From Parvularcula dongshanensis (GTDB taxonomy: Bacteria > Pseudomonadota > Alphaproteobacteria > Caulobacterales > Parvularculaceae), in the NCBI RefSeq assembly GCF_014199615.1, contig NZ_JACHOB010000007.1:1-64000 (forward strand): 64,000 nt of DNA. The letters run 5' to 3'. Under the pieces are notes generated by a model that was not told the DNA's origin, did no database searches, and saw only the letters and a list, made by a program, of their open reading frames with translations. This document shows, piece after piece, positions 16,903 through 25,185 of this stretch; position 1 is the stretch's first letter; every line of letters begins with the position of its first letter. The position numbers and the translations under genes are program-made.

Positions 16903-18036
16903 TCAGTCCCGGTCCTCATCGGCGAGGTCGAGCACGACGGGGCAGTGGTCCGACAGCACTTCGTAGGCGGCCGGTGGTGACGCTTCGGGGAAGCGCTCTC
17001 CGTTTCGCGCCGCGCAGATCCCGCTGACCGAAACGAGCCGCGCCTCGCGCTCCGCTATGCCGGCCGCGACGACGATATGATCGAGCGCGCCGCACTGGCC
17101 GCGGTAGTATTCCGTGCAGGGGATGTCGGTCGGCATCAGCACGAAACCAGGCGCTTCGTTCGCGGCGATCTGGCTCAGCGCTTCGATCTCGCTTGGGCCT
17201 TCCATGATGCCGTCAGCGCCCATGGTGTTGAAGTCGCCCATGACGATGAGGTCCCGGTCGCGCTCAGAGGCGAAGAGGCGGGAGAACAGCCCGTCGAGCC
17301 GATCGTAGGCCTCTTGGCGGGTCCGGAAGTCCTTCTCGCCCCTGCCGCTGTCGAGGTGGACGGCAACGAGGGAGAAGTCCGCCCCGCCTTCGGTCAAGGA
17401 TCGCACGTAGGCCGCCCGGCCGGGGCGGAGGTTGCCGGCGCAGGGATCGATGGGGCCGAGCGAGGCGCCGTTCATCTCCCACGCGTCGGACGCGCGCTCG
17501 AGTCGGACGCGGTCGGCGTCGTAGAGGAAGCCCGTATGCTGCTGTCCTTCGCCGCCGCAGTCCTGAAGGTCGACCTGCCACTCGCCGCCGGCGTAGTCCC
17601 GAAACGCGTCCGTCACGACCGCCCAGGCGACATCGCTGGCCGCGGTCGTCTTGATCTCTTGAAGCGCGATGACGTCCGCATCCAGGAAGGCAAGTGTGCA
17701 AGCGAGCCAGCCCAGGTCGGTGCCGGCGTCCTCCCTCGGCGTTCCGTCCGGGAACCAGCGGATGTTCCACGTCGCAAGGCGCAGCTCGCCGTCGTTCCGG
17801 CCGCCCTCGAAGCGCGCGCCAGAGCGCACGGCATCGTCGCAGGCGGCGGGCGAGGCGAAGGCGACCGACGACTGGTCGTCGGCGTCATCCCCGCCGGCGG
17901 TTCCTGGACCCGCTGAGGGCAGGGCGCTCCGAGGCGCGTCGCTGCGTGCAGCGCCGTCTGGCGCAGGCTGCGTGCAGCCCGCGAGAGCCAGGCTCATGAC
18001 CGAGACGTAGAGGCGGAGGGGGAGGTGCTGGCGCAT
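16903..18036 (-). CDS. EEP-family lipoprotein, paralogue 2
   Basis: 377 aa from MRQHLPLRLY; an ATG two codons earlier is also possible. The lipobox LALAGC and the same EEP catalytic set as paralogue 1 are present: TWNIRWF, ALQEIK, VAVHLDSG, GDFNTM, ALDHIVV and SDHCPVV. The D-Q of the late Asp motif is D-H here. About nine in ten residues match the gene at 12228, and the DNA is similar over the whole reading frame and a few bases beyond its 3' end, so one arose by duplication. The repeat copy B begins 86 bases upstream of the start. Confidence 0.85.
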   Translation of the reverse strand: MRQHLPLRLYVSVMSLALAGCTQPAPDGAARSDAPRSALPSAGPGTAGGDDADDQSSVAFASPAACDDAVRSGARFEGGRNDGELRLATWNIRWFPDGTPREDAGTDLGWLACTLAFLDADVIALQEIKTTAASDVAWAVVTDAFRDYAGGEWQVDLQDCGGEGQQHTGFLYDADRVRLERASDAWEMNGASLGPIDPCAGNLRPGRAAYVRSLTEGGADFSLVAVHLDSGRGEKDFRTRQEAYDRLDGLFSRLFASERDRDLIVMGDFNTMGADGIMEGPSEIEALSQIAANEAPGFVLMPTDIPCTEYYRGQCGALDHIVVAAGIAEREARLVSVSGICAARNGERFPEASPPAAYEVLSDHCPVVLDLADEDRD

Positions 18037-18122
18037 GGGCATGGTCTGCCGCCGTTGCGCGAGCCTAGCAAGAACTCCCCTCGATGAAGTCGAAGGCGTC
18101 GGTTTCCCCTAGAAGGGAAGCT

Positions 18123-18364
18123 GTTGAGTTGCAGAAGTCAATGCGACTGACGGCCGAACATCACGTGAACCAACTGCCTCACTCAAGGCGACTGCGTAAG
18201 AAGTCGAGGCGACCATTGGCCTTTAGATCTTGCCGATTAGAGAGACGGCGCTGGAGAAGGTCCGTGCTCTTTGCGGCGTAGCGGCTCGTGATAGAAGGAG
18301 GGGCCTTGCACATGTTCGGACGCATGGTCTTGTGTTCAGTCGCATCGACTTATGCAATCCGACA
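18123..18364. repeat. 242-bp direct repeat, copy B
   Basis: Same orientation as copy A at 7731-7972 and gapless over 242 bases. In this copy a 65-codon frame (18084-18281) is open across the left half, whereas copy A has stops in that frame, so the repeat is probably not under protein selection in at least one place. Positions 18365-18468 hold nothing else. Confidence 0.8.
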
Positions 18365-18468
18365 GCGGGCATGGCGGCGGAGAAGGAGCGGAGACCGACG
18401 ACTACGGACGACTACGGCAGGGCGAACGGCGACGGTAGAGAGCCGCCGGAAGCACGCTTTCCGCAACG

Positions 18469-18912
18469 CTAATTTTGTGAGGCCGGAAGCGTTTGCCTCA
18501 TGGCATCGATGACGCTCTTCTGGAACAAGCTCGCGTCGACACAGATGGAGAGGTTGTTCTGAAGGTCGGCAACGGCTTCATCCGGTGCCATCTCGAAGTT
18601 CGCGATGTACTGTGTGATACGGGTTTCGATCATACCCGTCGTCATAGGAGCAGGCGCGTCGTAGTGCAGGCTGCCGATGAAGAGCGAGACCATCTCCGCA
18701 CCGTTCGCAAGGTTCCTTCGGAACTCCGCTGACGCCGGCTTATCAGGTTCGAACAACTCAGCTTCCACACGGTACGATGCCGCGCAGTTGGCAAACAGCT
18801 CGACGACGCCGTAAGCTTCTTCTGGTTTGTTGTATTTCTCGCTCAGTTCGACAAACATCGCCATCTGCGCGTCTGTCGGTTCCTCGACTTGTACAATCGC
18901 TGCGAACATCAT
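18469..18912 (-). CDS. Hypothetical protein, 147 aa
   Basis: Starts MMFAAIVQVEEPTDAQMAMF, with GGGGCGGA just before the first ATG. It is mostly helical and acidic with three Cys (NCAASY, SICVDASLF). The short hydrophobic N-terminus could be a clipped signal peptide but is too weak to be sure. No motif is recognised. It stands alone between the repeat and the hairpin-rich intergenic region. Confidence 0.6.
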   Translation of the reverse strand: MMFAAIVQVEEPTDAQMAMFVELSEKYNKPEEAYGVVELFANCAASYRVEAELFEPDKPASAEFRRNLANGAEMVSLFIGSLHYDAPAPMTTGMIETRITQYIANFEMAPDEAVADLQNNLSICVDASLFQKSVIDAMRQTLPASQN

Positions 18913-19337
18913 TCCGCCCCCTAGAACGGCCAGGAGTGTGGGGGCGAGGTGATCAGCCTGTCAATTCGGCTCTCGAACTCGCACCGACAAGCTTCCCGGT
19001 CTGTTGCTCCCAGTTAGAACTGACAGCTTAACCGCAAAATAGAAGTGTCACCGCCATACGGGGAGGGCGAGGAAGCCCTCGATCGAATGGTAAACGAAAG
19101 CGTCGGACCGGCAAAGCACGAGGTTTCATTTTGGAAGCCGCTGACGCGGCTAGCAGACCGCGCGTCAGCGCGGCGCCTTCCTGGCACGAGTGCCGCGCAG
19201 CGGCCCTGACGATAGGACCCAAACCCTCAGCGTCGCGAAGCGACCCTGTTTGCCAGGCATTTTCACCAGGATAGGCTTCAGGTTCTGCAGAGAAATGAGG
19301 CAGTACGAGCCCCAGTCCGTTCGGTCGCCGCCTTGCG
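18913..19337. other. Intergenic at boundary of the mercury cluster
   Basis: 425 bp without a gene. It marks the change from the accessory region to the metal-resistance block, and contains four short GC-rich hairpins (see 19137-19244). Confidence 0.5.
19137..19244. repeat. Array of four GC-rich hairpins
   Basis: GCCGCTGACGCGGC (19137-19150), CCGCGCGTCAGCGCGG (19158-19173), GCCGCGCAGCGGC (19192-19204) and GTCGCGAAGCGAC (19232-19244) each fold as a 5-6 bp stem with a 3-4 base loop. The loops of the first two (TGAC and GTCA) are complementary. The array lies 94 bases beyond the end of the oxidoreductase gene and may act as its transcription end or as a REP-like element. Confidence 0.5.
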
Positions 19338-20690
19338 TCAGCCTAGCATAGAACTCACATCCGAGCCGTGCGTCGGGTAGGCGCTCTGCATGCGCCGAAG
19401 GTTCGCAGCTTTCAGTCCGGAACGCATGGCCAGCGCGAACAGGTTCGCGACCTCCGCTTGTCCGTAGCCGAACAGGTGAACGCCGAGCAGTTCGTCCGTC
19501 GTCTTGTCCACGATCACCTTCGTCGCGCCGACCTTCGCGCCGATCCTCTGGTTCGAGTACCAGGCGGACGTTTCGTTGAAGCGGACGTCCACGTCGCGGT
19601 CTGACTGGCGGGCGTCCTCCTCGGACATGCCGATCCGCACGATCTCGGGCAGGGTGAAGGCCACGCTCGGCACGCCCGCGTAGTCCGCCGTCCGGTGATC
19701 GCCCTTCAGGACGTTCGACGCGGCGACCGCACCCTCGTGCACGGCGACAGGGGTGAGCGGCAGCCCGTCCGTCGCGGCGCAGTCGCCTGCGGCGTAGACG
19801 TTCGGGTTCGTTGTCGAACGCAGGTGCTCGGTCACCGTGATGCGTCCATCCCCGTGCGCGACGTCAGCCGCTTCCAAGTTCAAGTGCCCGATCTCCGGCA
19901 CGCGTCCCGCGCCGTTGACGACCAGGTCGGCCTCGATCTCGATGCTCCCTCGGTCCCGGTCCAAAGTCGCGACGAGACCGCCCCCACGCCGTTCGACCTT
20001 CGCGAGCGACGCGCCGAAGGCGAAGTCGATGCCTGCTTCCTTCGAGCTTTCGACGAGCCGGTCGACGAGGTCGGGATCGAATGCCTTCAATGGCCGCTTG
20101 CCCCGATCCGCGACGGTGACGGACGCCCCGGCCCGCGCGGCGATGTGCGCGAACTCCATCGAGACGTAGCCGCCGCCGACGAAGAGGATGCGGCGAGGCA
20201 GCTCTTCCAGCTCCAAGAACTCCGTCGAGTCCGTCAGGTGTTCGGCGCCGGGAACGTCGAGAGACCGAGGTCGCTGCCCGGTCGCGACCAGGACTTTCGC
20301 GGCTTCGACTTCTCGCTCGCCGATCTGCAACGCCGCCGGCCCCACGAACTGGACCGCTCCGTGCAGCGTGACGACGCCTGCCTCGTCCAGGCTGCCCTCC
20401 ATCTTCTTGGGGACGGGATCGGTGAAGGAGCGCTTGTGCGCCATGAGATCGGCCCATTCGATGCGAGGGGTATCGCCGATGCCTTTCCCTGCCATCAGGC
20501 GCGCCGCCTCCACGACCTCCGCTCCCCGCCGCAACATCTTCTTCGGGTCGCACCCTCGCAACGCGCAGGTGCCGCCGTAGGGCCGCTCGTCGACGACGGC
20601 GACGGACAGGCCGGCGTTGACGCACTTCTTCGCGGCGTTCAGGCCCGCCATGCCGACGCCGATGACGACGAGGCCGAACTTGTCAGGCAC
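19338..20690 (-). CDS. Class I pyridine-nucleotide-disulfide oxidoreductase (MerA-like position)
   Basis: 450 aa. It has an FAD site GVGMAG (residues 11-16), a redox pair in GGTCALRGCDPKK (C42, C47), a second Rossmann site GGGYVSMEFA and the FAD motif YAAGDCAA, plus the C-terminal dimerisation domain. The fold is that of glutathione or mercuric reductase. It lacks both the N-terminal HMA domain and the C-terminal vicinal Cys pair of MerA (the end reads THGSDVSSMLG), so Hg(II) reduction is uncertain. Its place directly after merT and the GDCCVxC protein (8-bp overlap) implies a mercury role. A general disulfide reductase is the alternative. Confidence 0.8.
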   Translation of the reverse strand: MPDKFGLVVIGVGMAGLNAAKKCVNAGLSVAVVDERPYGGTCALRGCDPKKMLRRGAEVVEAARLMAGKGIGDTPRIEWADLMAHKRSFTDPVPKKMEGSLDEAGVVTLHGAVQFVGPAALQIGEREVEAAKVLVATGQRPRSLDVPGAEHLTDSTEFLELEELPRRILFVGGGYVSMEFAHIAARAGASVTVADRGKRPLKAFDPDLVDRLVESSKEAGIDFAFGASLAKVERRGGGLVATLDRDRGSIEIEADLVVNGAGRVPEIGHLNLEAADVAHGDGRITVTEHLRSTTNPNVYAAGDCAATDGLPLTPVAVHEGAVAASNVLKGDHRTADYAGVPSVAFTLPEIVRIGMSEEDARQSDRDVDVRFNETSAWYSNQRIGAKVGATKVIVDKTTDELLGVHLFGYGQAEVANLFALAMRSGLKAANLRRMQSAYPTHGSDVSSMLG

Positions 20691-20892
20691 AACAGCTTCC
20701 TTCCTGGATTGGGGGGCAGGGCGTGTCGCCGAACGAGCAGTAGACGCAGCAACCGCCCTTGTTCGGGCGCAGGACCACCCCGCAGCCCTTGCAGTCGTAG
20801 AAGAACTGGCAGGCGTCGATCGGCATCTCGTCCGTGCTCCGGTGCCCGCAGGACGGGCAGGTCAGCGTCGAGGTCAGTTTGATGTCGGTCAT
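20683..20892 (-). CDS. GDCCVxC-type small Cys-rich protein
   Basis: 69 aa from MTDIKLTSTLTCPSCG. It has ten Cys, including two CxxC zinc-knuckle-like pairs (TCPSCG; CKGCG), then GGCCVYCSFGDTPCPP and a C-terminal SCCA. This matches the small GDCCVxC-domain family usually found beside merT. A role in binding Hg(II) or passing it on is inferred from the thiols and the neighbours. It overlaps the oxidoreductase by 8 bp and follows merT by 10 bp. Confidence 0.85.
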   Translation of the reverse strand: MTDIKLTSTLTCPSCGHRSTDEMPIDACQFFYDCKGCGVVLRPNKGGCCVYCSFGDTPCPPIQEGSCCA

Positions 20893-20902
20893 GGGGCCTC
20901 GG

Positions 20903-21265
20903 TCACAGGGTCTGGGCCCACCGCAGGAGGTCGCGCTCGAAGGCGGGGAGGATGAGGGCGGCGGCAAGGACGGCGGTGCCGAGCGTCAGAAGGACGATGA
21001 CACGCATCCTGGGCCGCCCACCCCGGAATGCGCGGAACGCCGCCCAACCGAGAAGGCCGACCGCCGCGAGCAGGAACCAGGGGCGGAGCGGAGCGAGCAC
21101 GGTCAGGCTTCCGGCGAGCGCCGCGCCGACGCCGAGCTGGATCAGCACCAGCGGCAGCACGCAGCACGACGCGCCGACAGCAGCCAGGACGCCAGCCACG
21201 ATGCCGCTGGACGCTGCCGCGCCGCCGTCGCTTCGGCCGCTTCGTTCGGGATCTGTCGTTTCCAT
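20903..21265 (-). CDS. merT: Mercuric transporter MerT
   Basis: 120 aa from METTDPERSG; a longer frame starts 15 codons earlier inside the promoter and is unlikely. Three membrane helices are visible (about 21-42, 49-75, 87-110). The vicinal Cys pair in VGASCCVLP (residues 34-35) in the first helix is the Hg(II)-binding motif of MerT, which brings mercury from the periplasm to the cytoplasm. The usual second Cys pair between helices 2 and 3 is absent, as in some short MerT variants. merP is also missing. It is transcribed divergently from merR. Confidence 0.85.
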   Translation of the reverse strand: METTDPERSGRSDGGAAASSGIVAGVLAAVGASCCVLPLVLIQLGVGAALAGSLTVLAPLRPWFLLAAVGLLGWAAFRAFRGGRPRMRVIVLLTLGTAVLAAALILPAFERDLLRWAQTL

Positions 21266-21280
21266 CCCATCGCCTGTACG

Positions 21281-21299
21281 ACCTGTAGCCACTACAGGT
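21281..21299. promoter_or_regulatory. MerR operator in the merT promoter
   Basis: The perfect dyad ACCTGTAG-CCA-CTACAGGT. On the minus strand it fills a 19-base spacer between TTGAAC (-35) and TACAGG (-10), the over-long spacing that MerR-family activators correct by untwisting DNA. It also lies 26 bases before merR, so it can regulate both directions. Confidence 0.8.
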
Positions 21300-21325
21300 T
21301 CAACCCCCATCTGACCGAGGCGGCG

Positions 21326-21745
21326 ATGCAGGACGGCTTACCCATCGGACGCCTTGCCGAGCGGACAGGCGTGAAGGTGGAGACCATCCGCTACTACGAA
21401 CGGATCGGGATCATGCCGATGCCCGACCGAACTCAGAGCGGGCATCGCCGCTACGGCTCGGCGCATATCGCTCGCTTGCGGTTCATCAAACGCGGGCGCG
21501 AGCTTGGCTTCCCCTTAGAGGACGTGCGTTCCCTTCTCGGGCTTGAGGATGGCCCGCCGTCATGCGCCGAGGTCCACGAGGTCGCTATCCGGCACCTAGA
21601 CAGCGTTCGGCAGCGTATCGAGAACTTGCGGTCGCTGGAACGGACGCTTGCGAGCGCCGCCGACGCCTGCGCGCTTGGCGACGTACCGGACTGTCCTGTC
21701 ATCGACGCGCTGAGTTCGAACCAGACCATAGGCACTTGGGACTAG
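21326..21745 (+). CDS. merR: Mercury-responsive MerR regulator
   Basis: 139 aa starting at ATG 21326 (MQDGLPIGRLAERTGVKVET). A winged HTH of the MerR type (IRYYERIG, HRRY) is followed by a dimerisation helix. C80, C115 and C123 line up with the three Hg(II) ligands of Tn501 MerR (82, 117, 126) in the contexts PPSC, DACALGDVPDC and CPVI, so mercury is the likely inducer. The last Cys spacing is one residue shorter. Its operator lies just upstream. The adjacent divergent genes are merT, the GDCCVxC protein and the oxidoreductase. Confidence 0.88.
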   Translation: MQDGLPIGRLAERTGVKVETIRYYERIGIMPMPDRTQSGHRRYGSAHIARLRFIKRGRELGFPLEDVRSLLGLEDGPPSCAEVHEVAIRHLDSVRQRIENLRSLERTLASAADACALGDVPDCPVIDALSSNQTIGTWD

Positions 21746-21797
21746 CTGCGCGTCCAGGACGGTCAGGGTCAATTCGTGTCTGCGTTCGACCTCGCCG

Positions 21798-22595
21798 TTA
21801 CAGCTTCAAGATTCGCCGCGCGCCGTTCGCGACGACGATGAAGATGAAGGCGCCCGCGAGCAGATCCGGCCAAGCCGCGCCCGTCGCCCAGACGATGAGC
21901 GCCGAGGCGATGACGAGGCCGTTCACCTTGATGTCATTGGAGGTGAAGATCCAGCTCGCCTCGACGTGCGCCTCGCCGCGACCGGCCTTCCTAAGCACGA
22001 GGAGAGTGACGACGTTGCCGATCAGCGCTAGGGTCGCGACGACGATCATCACGGTCACGCCCGGCAGCTCGTCCCCCGTGACGAAGCGGCGGACAACCTC
22101 GATCAGTCCGAACAGCGCCAGGCCGAGCTGCAGGTAGCCGCTGGACCGGGCGAGGCGCTTCTTGCGCAGCGCCGTGCCGCCGACGGCCGCGAGGCTGAGG
22201 GCGTAGACGAGCGCGTCGGCCAGCATGTCGAGCGAGTCCGCGACGAGGCCCATCGAGTCCGCGATCAGGCCCGCCGCCAGCTCGCCGACGAAGAAGGCGG
22301 CATTGATGGCGAGAGCGATGGCGAGGGGGCCGCGCTGGCGTGCGTCTTCAGCTTCTGGTAGCGGCGTGTCGGCCTCCGTCTCGCCCGCCTGCTTTGCACC
22401 CATGCCGAGCGTCCGCATCGCCTCGGCGACCGGCGCGACCTCGCCCTCGTGCCATACCTGTACCTGGCGCGCATCGAGATCGAAGCGAAGGTCCTGAACG
22501 CTTTGCACGTCCGCGAGCCGCATTCGGATCGCTTGCTCCTCGGACGGACAGTCCATGCCGGGAACGGTGAAGATGGTCCTGTTCGGCATGGTCAT
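21798..22595 (-). CDS. CDF cation exporter with N-terminal HMA-like domain
   Basis: 265 aa from MTMPNRTIFTVPGMDCPSEE. Residues 1-70 are an HMA-like ferredoxin fold in which only one Cys of the GMDCxxC motif remains (GMDCPSEE). Then come six membrane helices of the cation diffusion facilitator family, with SLDMLADALVY and the second metal-site helix EASWIFTSNDIKVN. The usual C-terminal cytoplasmic domain is lacking. It should export a divalent metal using the proton gradient. It overlaps the upstream antiporter gene by 4 bp and is the last gene of the czc operon. Confidence 0.85.
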   Translation of the reverse strand: MTMPNRTIFTVPGMDCPSEEQAIRMRLADVQSVQDLRFDLDARQVQVWHEGEVAPVAEAMRTLGMGAKQAGETEADTPLPEAEDARQRGPLAIALAINAAFFVGELAAGLIADSMGLVADSLDMLADALVYALSLAAVGGTALRKKRLARSSGYLQLGLALFGLIEVVRRFVTGDELPGVTVMIVVATLALIGNVVTLLVLRKAGRGEAHVEASWIFTSNDIKVNGLVIASALIVWATGAAWPDLLAGAFIFIVVANGARRILKL

Positions 22596-23593
22596 CTTAG
22601 CCCCAAAATGAGTGCGGCGACGAGGTAGACGAACAAGGCGCCTCCGAAGGCGTATAGCTGCCCCCGCCTGAACCCTGCCGTGCCAGTTGCGTCCTTCGTT
22701 CGCTTGATCGCGACCGCGTAGTAGGCCGGCATGAACGCAGCGAAGACGACGGAAAGGGCGGTCAGCGGTACGTCCTGCAAGCTGAGCCCGACGAGCGCCG
22801 GCGGGACGAGGGCGAGGGTCATCGTCACCGAGTTGTCGCCCAGCGTGCTGGTGATGCCTGCGTCCACCTCGCCGCGCCGCGTGACCTTCCACGTCGCGAA
22901 CACCTCCGGCAGGGTCGCGACCGGCGCGGTGACGAGCAGCCCGCCGACGATGAGCGGGATGCCAAGCGCCTCGACGATGCGCTCGGTCGCCGTCACCGCG
23001 AGGTAGGTGCTGACCGCGATCGCGACGATGCCGGCGACGGCAAGCATGACCTCCTTGCGTTCCCAGGAGACGTCCTCGCGGTCGGGCCGGTTCCGGAACG
23101 CAGCGTTGGCGAGGTAGGCGAGGTAGGCCGGTCCGATGATGGCGGCGTCGATCGGCTGCAAGCCCTGCCAAGGCGGCGGCAGGACGAGGAGGCCGACCAG
23201 AAGCACGACGAGCGTGTTGGGTACGGCGTGAACGATGATCGCTTCTTCCGAGACGGCGATCATCTTCTGATCGCGGTGCCGGACGTGACCTTCGTGGCCG
23301 GGCAACTCCTTCTTCCGCGTCGCGACGTAACCGGTCGCGACCATCAGCGGGATAGCGATGACGTTGCTGCCGAAGGCCACACCGAGCCCGATGTCGCCGA
23401 CACCTTGGATCGCGCTGACCAGGTTGATGCCGACCTCGGGGGATGCCGAGGCCAGGCCGACGAGCGCCCCGCCTGCGACGGCGGAGATGCGGAGCTGAGC
23501 GCGTGCCTTCTTCAGGACGGCTGCCGCCTGCTCCGCGCCCCAGTGCGCTGCCCAGAGTGAGACTCCGAGGAGGGCGAACCAGAGTACGATCAT
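22592..23593 (-). CDS. Ca2+/cation antiporter (sodium/calcium exchanger family)
   Basis: 333 aa with ten or so hydrophobic segments arranged as two halves. The inverted alpha repeats are GGALVGLASASPEVGINLVS and, in the second half, GGLLVTAPVATLPEVFATW, the acidic G-x-S/T-x-P-E signature of CaCA exchangers. A long loop (GHEGHVRHRDQK) separates helices in the first half. It exchanges a divalent cation for Na+ or H+ across the inner membrane; which metal is not clear. It overlaps the methyltransferase stop by 4 bp, so the two are co-translated. Confidence 0.8.
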   Translation of the reverse strand: MIVLWFALLGVSLWAAHWGAEQAAAVLKKARAQLRISAVAGGALVGLASASPEVGINLVSAIQGVGDIGLGVAFGSNVIAIPLMVATGYVATRKKELPGHEGHVRHRDQKMIAVSEEAIIVHAVPNTLVVLLVGLLVLPPPWQGLQPIDAAIIGPAYLAYLANAAFRNRPDREDVSWERKEVMLAVAGIVAIAVSTYLAVTATERIVEALGIPLIVGGLLVTAPVATLPEVFATWKVTRRGEVDAGITSTLGDNSVTMTLALVPPALVGLSLQDVPLTALSVVFAAFMPAYYAVAIKRTKDATGTAGFRRGQLYAFGGALFVYLVAALILGLR

Positions 23594-24267
23594 GGCTCGC
23601 CATTTCCGAGAGAGGTCAGGCCCTGTGCCTTCTCGCCGACGTAGCTGTAGGCAGCGCCCAAGAGGTGTTCACGGAACGAGCGCCTATCGAAATGCTGGTC
23701 GGCTGCGGTCCAAGGCCTGAAGTCCTCGTAGTCCCTGCTCACCCCGAACGGCTTCGTCGCGACAACGCCAGCCTCGACGAGCCAGTCCGGCCAGCCTTCC
23801 GGATGCTTCAGCCCGAGAAGGCCAACTCGACCGCCGACAGGTAGGCGCTCGGCCAACCCCTCGATCACCTCATCGTAGGCAGGCACCATCTCGAGACCGA
23901 AGGTGGAGAGCACCGCCGCAGCCTCGTCAGGGAGCTGATAGTCCCTCACGTCGGCCTGAACGAGTTGGACGTTGGCGAGACCGGCGGCGCGCACTCGCTC
24001 TCTCGCTTCAGAGAGCATCCCTTCGGAGAGGTCTACGCCGATGACGGCGCCTCGCGACCCGACGGCTGACGAGAGTTCCTCCAAGTTCACGCCTGTGCCG
24101 CAGCACAGGTCGACCACCGTCGCACCTTCGGACAGGCCCAGTTCCGCCACCAGCCGACTCTGATGGCGACCGAAGCCAAGCGCGCGGAACGCCAAGGTCA
24201 GGGCGTCGTAGTGACCCGCGCGACGATCGTAGAGGTGCTGGACCTGTCCAGCATCGAGGATTCCCAT
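23590..24267 (-). CDS. Class I SAM-dependent methyltransferase
   Basis: 225 aa. Motif I is VVDLCCGTGVNLEEL (residues 51-65), followed by an acidic end of strand 2 (VIGVDLSEGM) and motif IV-like QADVRDYQLPD. It resembles ubiquinone/menaquinone-type and metalloid-type methyltransferases, but the Cys pattern of ArsM is not present and the substrate cannot be named. TGATG overlap with the CDF gene upstream and 4-bp overlap with the antiporter downstream put it firmly inside the metal operon, where a methyltransferase is unusual. Confidence 0.75.
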   Translation of the reverse strand: MGILDAGQVQHLYDRRAGHYDALTLAFRALGFGRHQSRLVAELGLSEGATVVDLCCGTGVNLEELSSAVGSRGAVIGVDLSEGMLSEARERVRAAGLANVQLVQADVRDYQLPDEAAAVLSTFGLEMVPAYDEVIEGLAERLPVGGRVGLLGLKHPEGWPDWLVEAGVVATKPFGVSRDYEDFRPWTAADQHFDRRSFREHLLGAAYSYVGEKAQGLTSLGNGEP

Positions 24268-25175
24268 CAGGCCGGGCCGAGCCGGGCGCCGGCTCCCTGA
24301 CCTTCCGTCACGTCGATCTCGGCGGTGACGTGATCGACGTCGAACCGCTCGTGCAGCAAGGCCTTCACCGCCTCGCGCATGGCGCGGTGCTCCGTGCCCG
24401 CCTCCGCGTCGATCTCAAGCGTCAGCATCGGCCGCTCTTCGGTGATGGACCAGGCGTGGATGTGCCGCACTTCCGTCACGCCGGGGACGCCCTCGAGGAT
24501 CGCGGCCTTGATCTTCTCCGCCTCCAATCCTTCCGGAGCGCTCTCCAGAAGGATGCTCGCGCTCTCCTTCACCACTCGGTAGGCGGCTCTCAGGATCAAC
24601 GCCGTGACGAAGACCGACAGGATCGGGTCGATCGGCATCCAGCCGGTCAGCATGATGACGATCGAGGCGACGATCGCGCCGACCGAGCCCAGGAGGTCGC
24701 CCAGCACGTGCAGCGCGGCGGCGCGGACGTTGAGGTTCGAGCCCTCGCCTCGGGTCAGCATCCAGAAGGCGACGATGTTCACCGCGAGCCCGGCGACGGC
24801 GACCCAGAACATGAGCCCGCCCAAGACCTCGACGGGCTCGCGGAACCGCTTGACCGCCTCGTAGAAGATCCACGCCGCGATCAGGAACAGTGACAGCCCG
24901 TTCACGAAGGCGGCGAGCACCGAGAAGCGGTCGTAGCCGTAGCTGCGCTTCCAGGTCGCCGGTCGCCGCGAGAGACGGATCGCCCCCCAGGCGAGCAGGA
25001 GGGAGGCGAAGTCGGTCAGCATGTGACCGGCATCAGCGATGAGGGCGAGCGAGCCGGATACTATGCCGCCGAAGACCTCGGCCAACATGAAGCTGCCGGT
25101 CAGCACGGCGGCGATGGCGATCTTCCTCTCGTTGCTCGCCGTGGCGCTGACGCCGTGATCGTGTCCTTGTCCCAT
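24267..25175 (-). CDS. czcD: Cation diffusion facilitator, CzcD type
   Basis: 302 aa. The His-rich N-terminus MGQGHDHG is followed by six membrane helices. The zinc-binding pairs are in ALIADAGHMLTDF (helix 2: the H and two D) and in AALHVLGDLLGS (helix 5: HxxxD). The C-terminal cytoplasmic domain (VRHIHAWSITEERPMLTLEI) is the usual metal-sensing dimer domain. It exports Zn2+/Cd2+/Co2+ from the cytoplasm. It lies 10 bases beyond the czcA stop and belongs to the czc operon. Confidence 0.9.
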   Translation of the reverse strand: MGQGHDHGVSATASNERKIAIAAVLTGSFMLAEVFGGIVSGSLALIADAGHMLTDFASLLLAWGAIRLSRRPATWKRSYGYDRFSVLAAFVNGLSLFLIAAWIFYEAVKRFREPVEVLGGLMFWVAVAGLAVNIVAFWMLTRGEGSNLNVRAAALHVLGDLLGSVGAIVASIVIMLTGWMPIDPILSVFVTALILRAAYRVVKESASILLESAPEGLEAEKIKAAILEGVPGVTEVRHIHAWSITEERPMLTLEIDAEAGTEHRAMREAVKALLHERFDVDHVTAEIDVTEGQGAGARLGPA

Positions 25176-25185
25176 GTCTGCCTCC

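Noticed and set aside
19338-20690. Canonical mercuric reductase MerA
   Set aside because: The C-terminal vicinal Cys and the N-terminal HMA domain are missing; only the general disulfide-oxidoreductase fold and the position support a mercury role.
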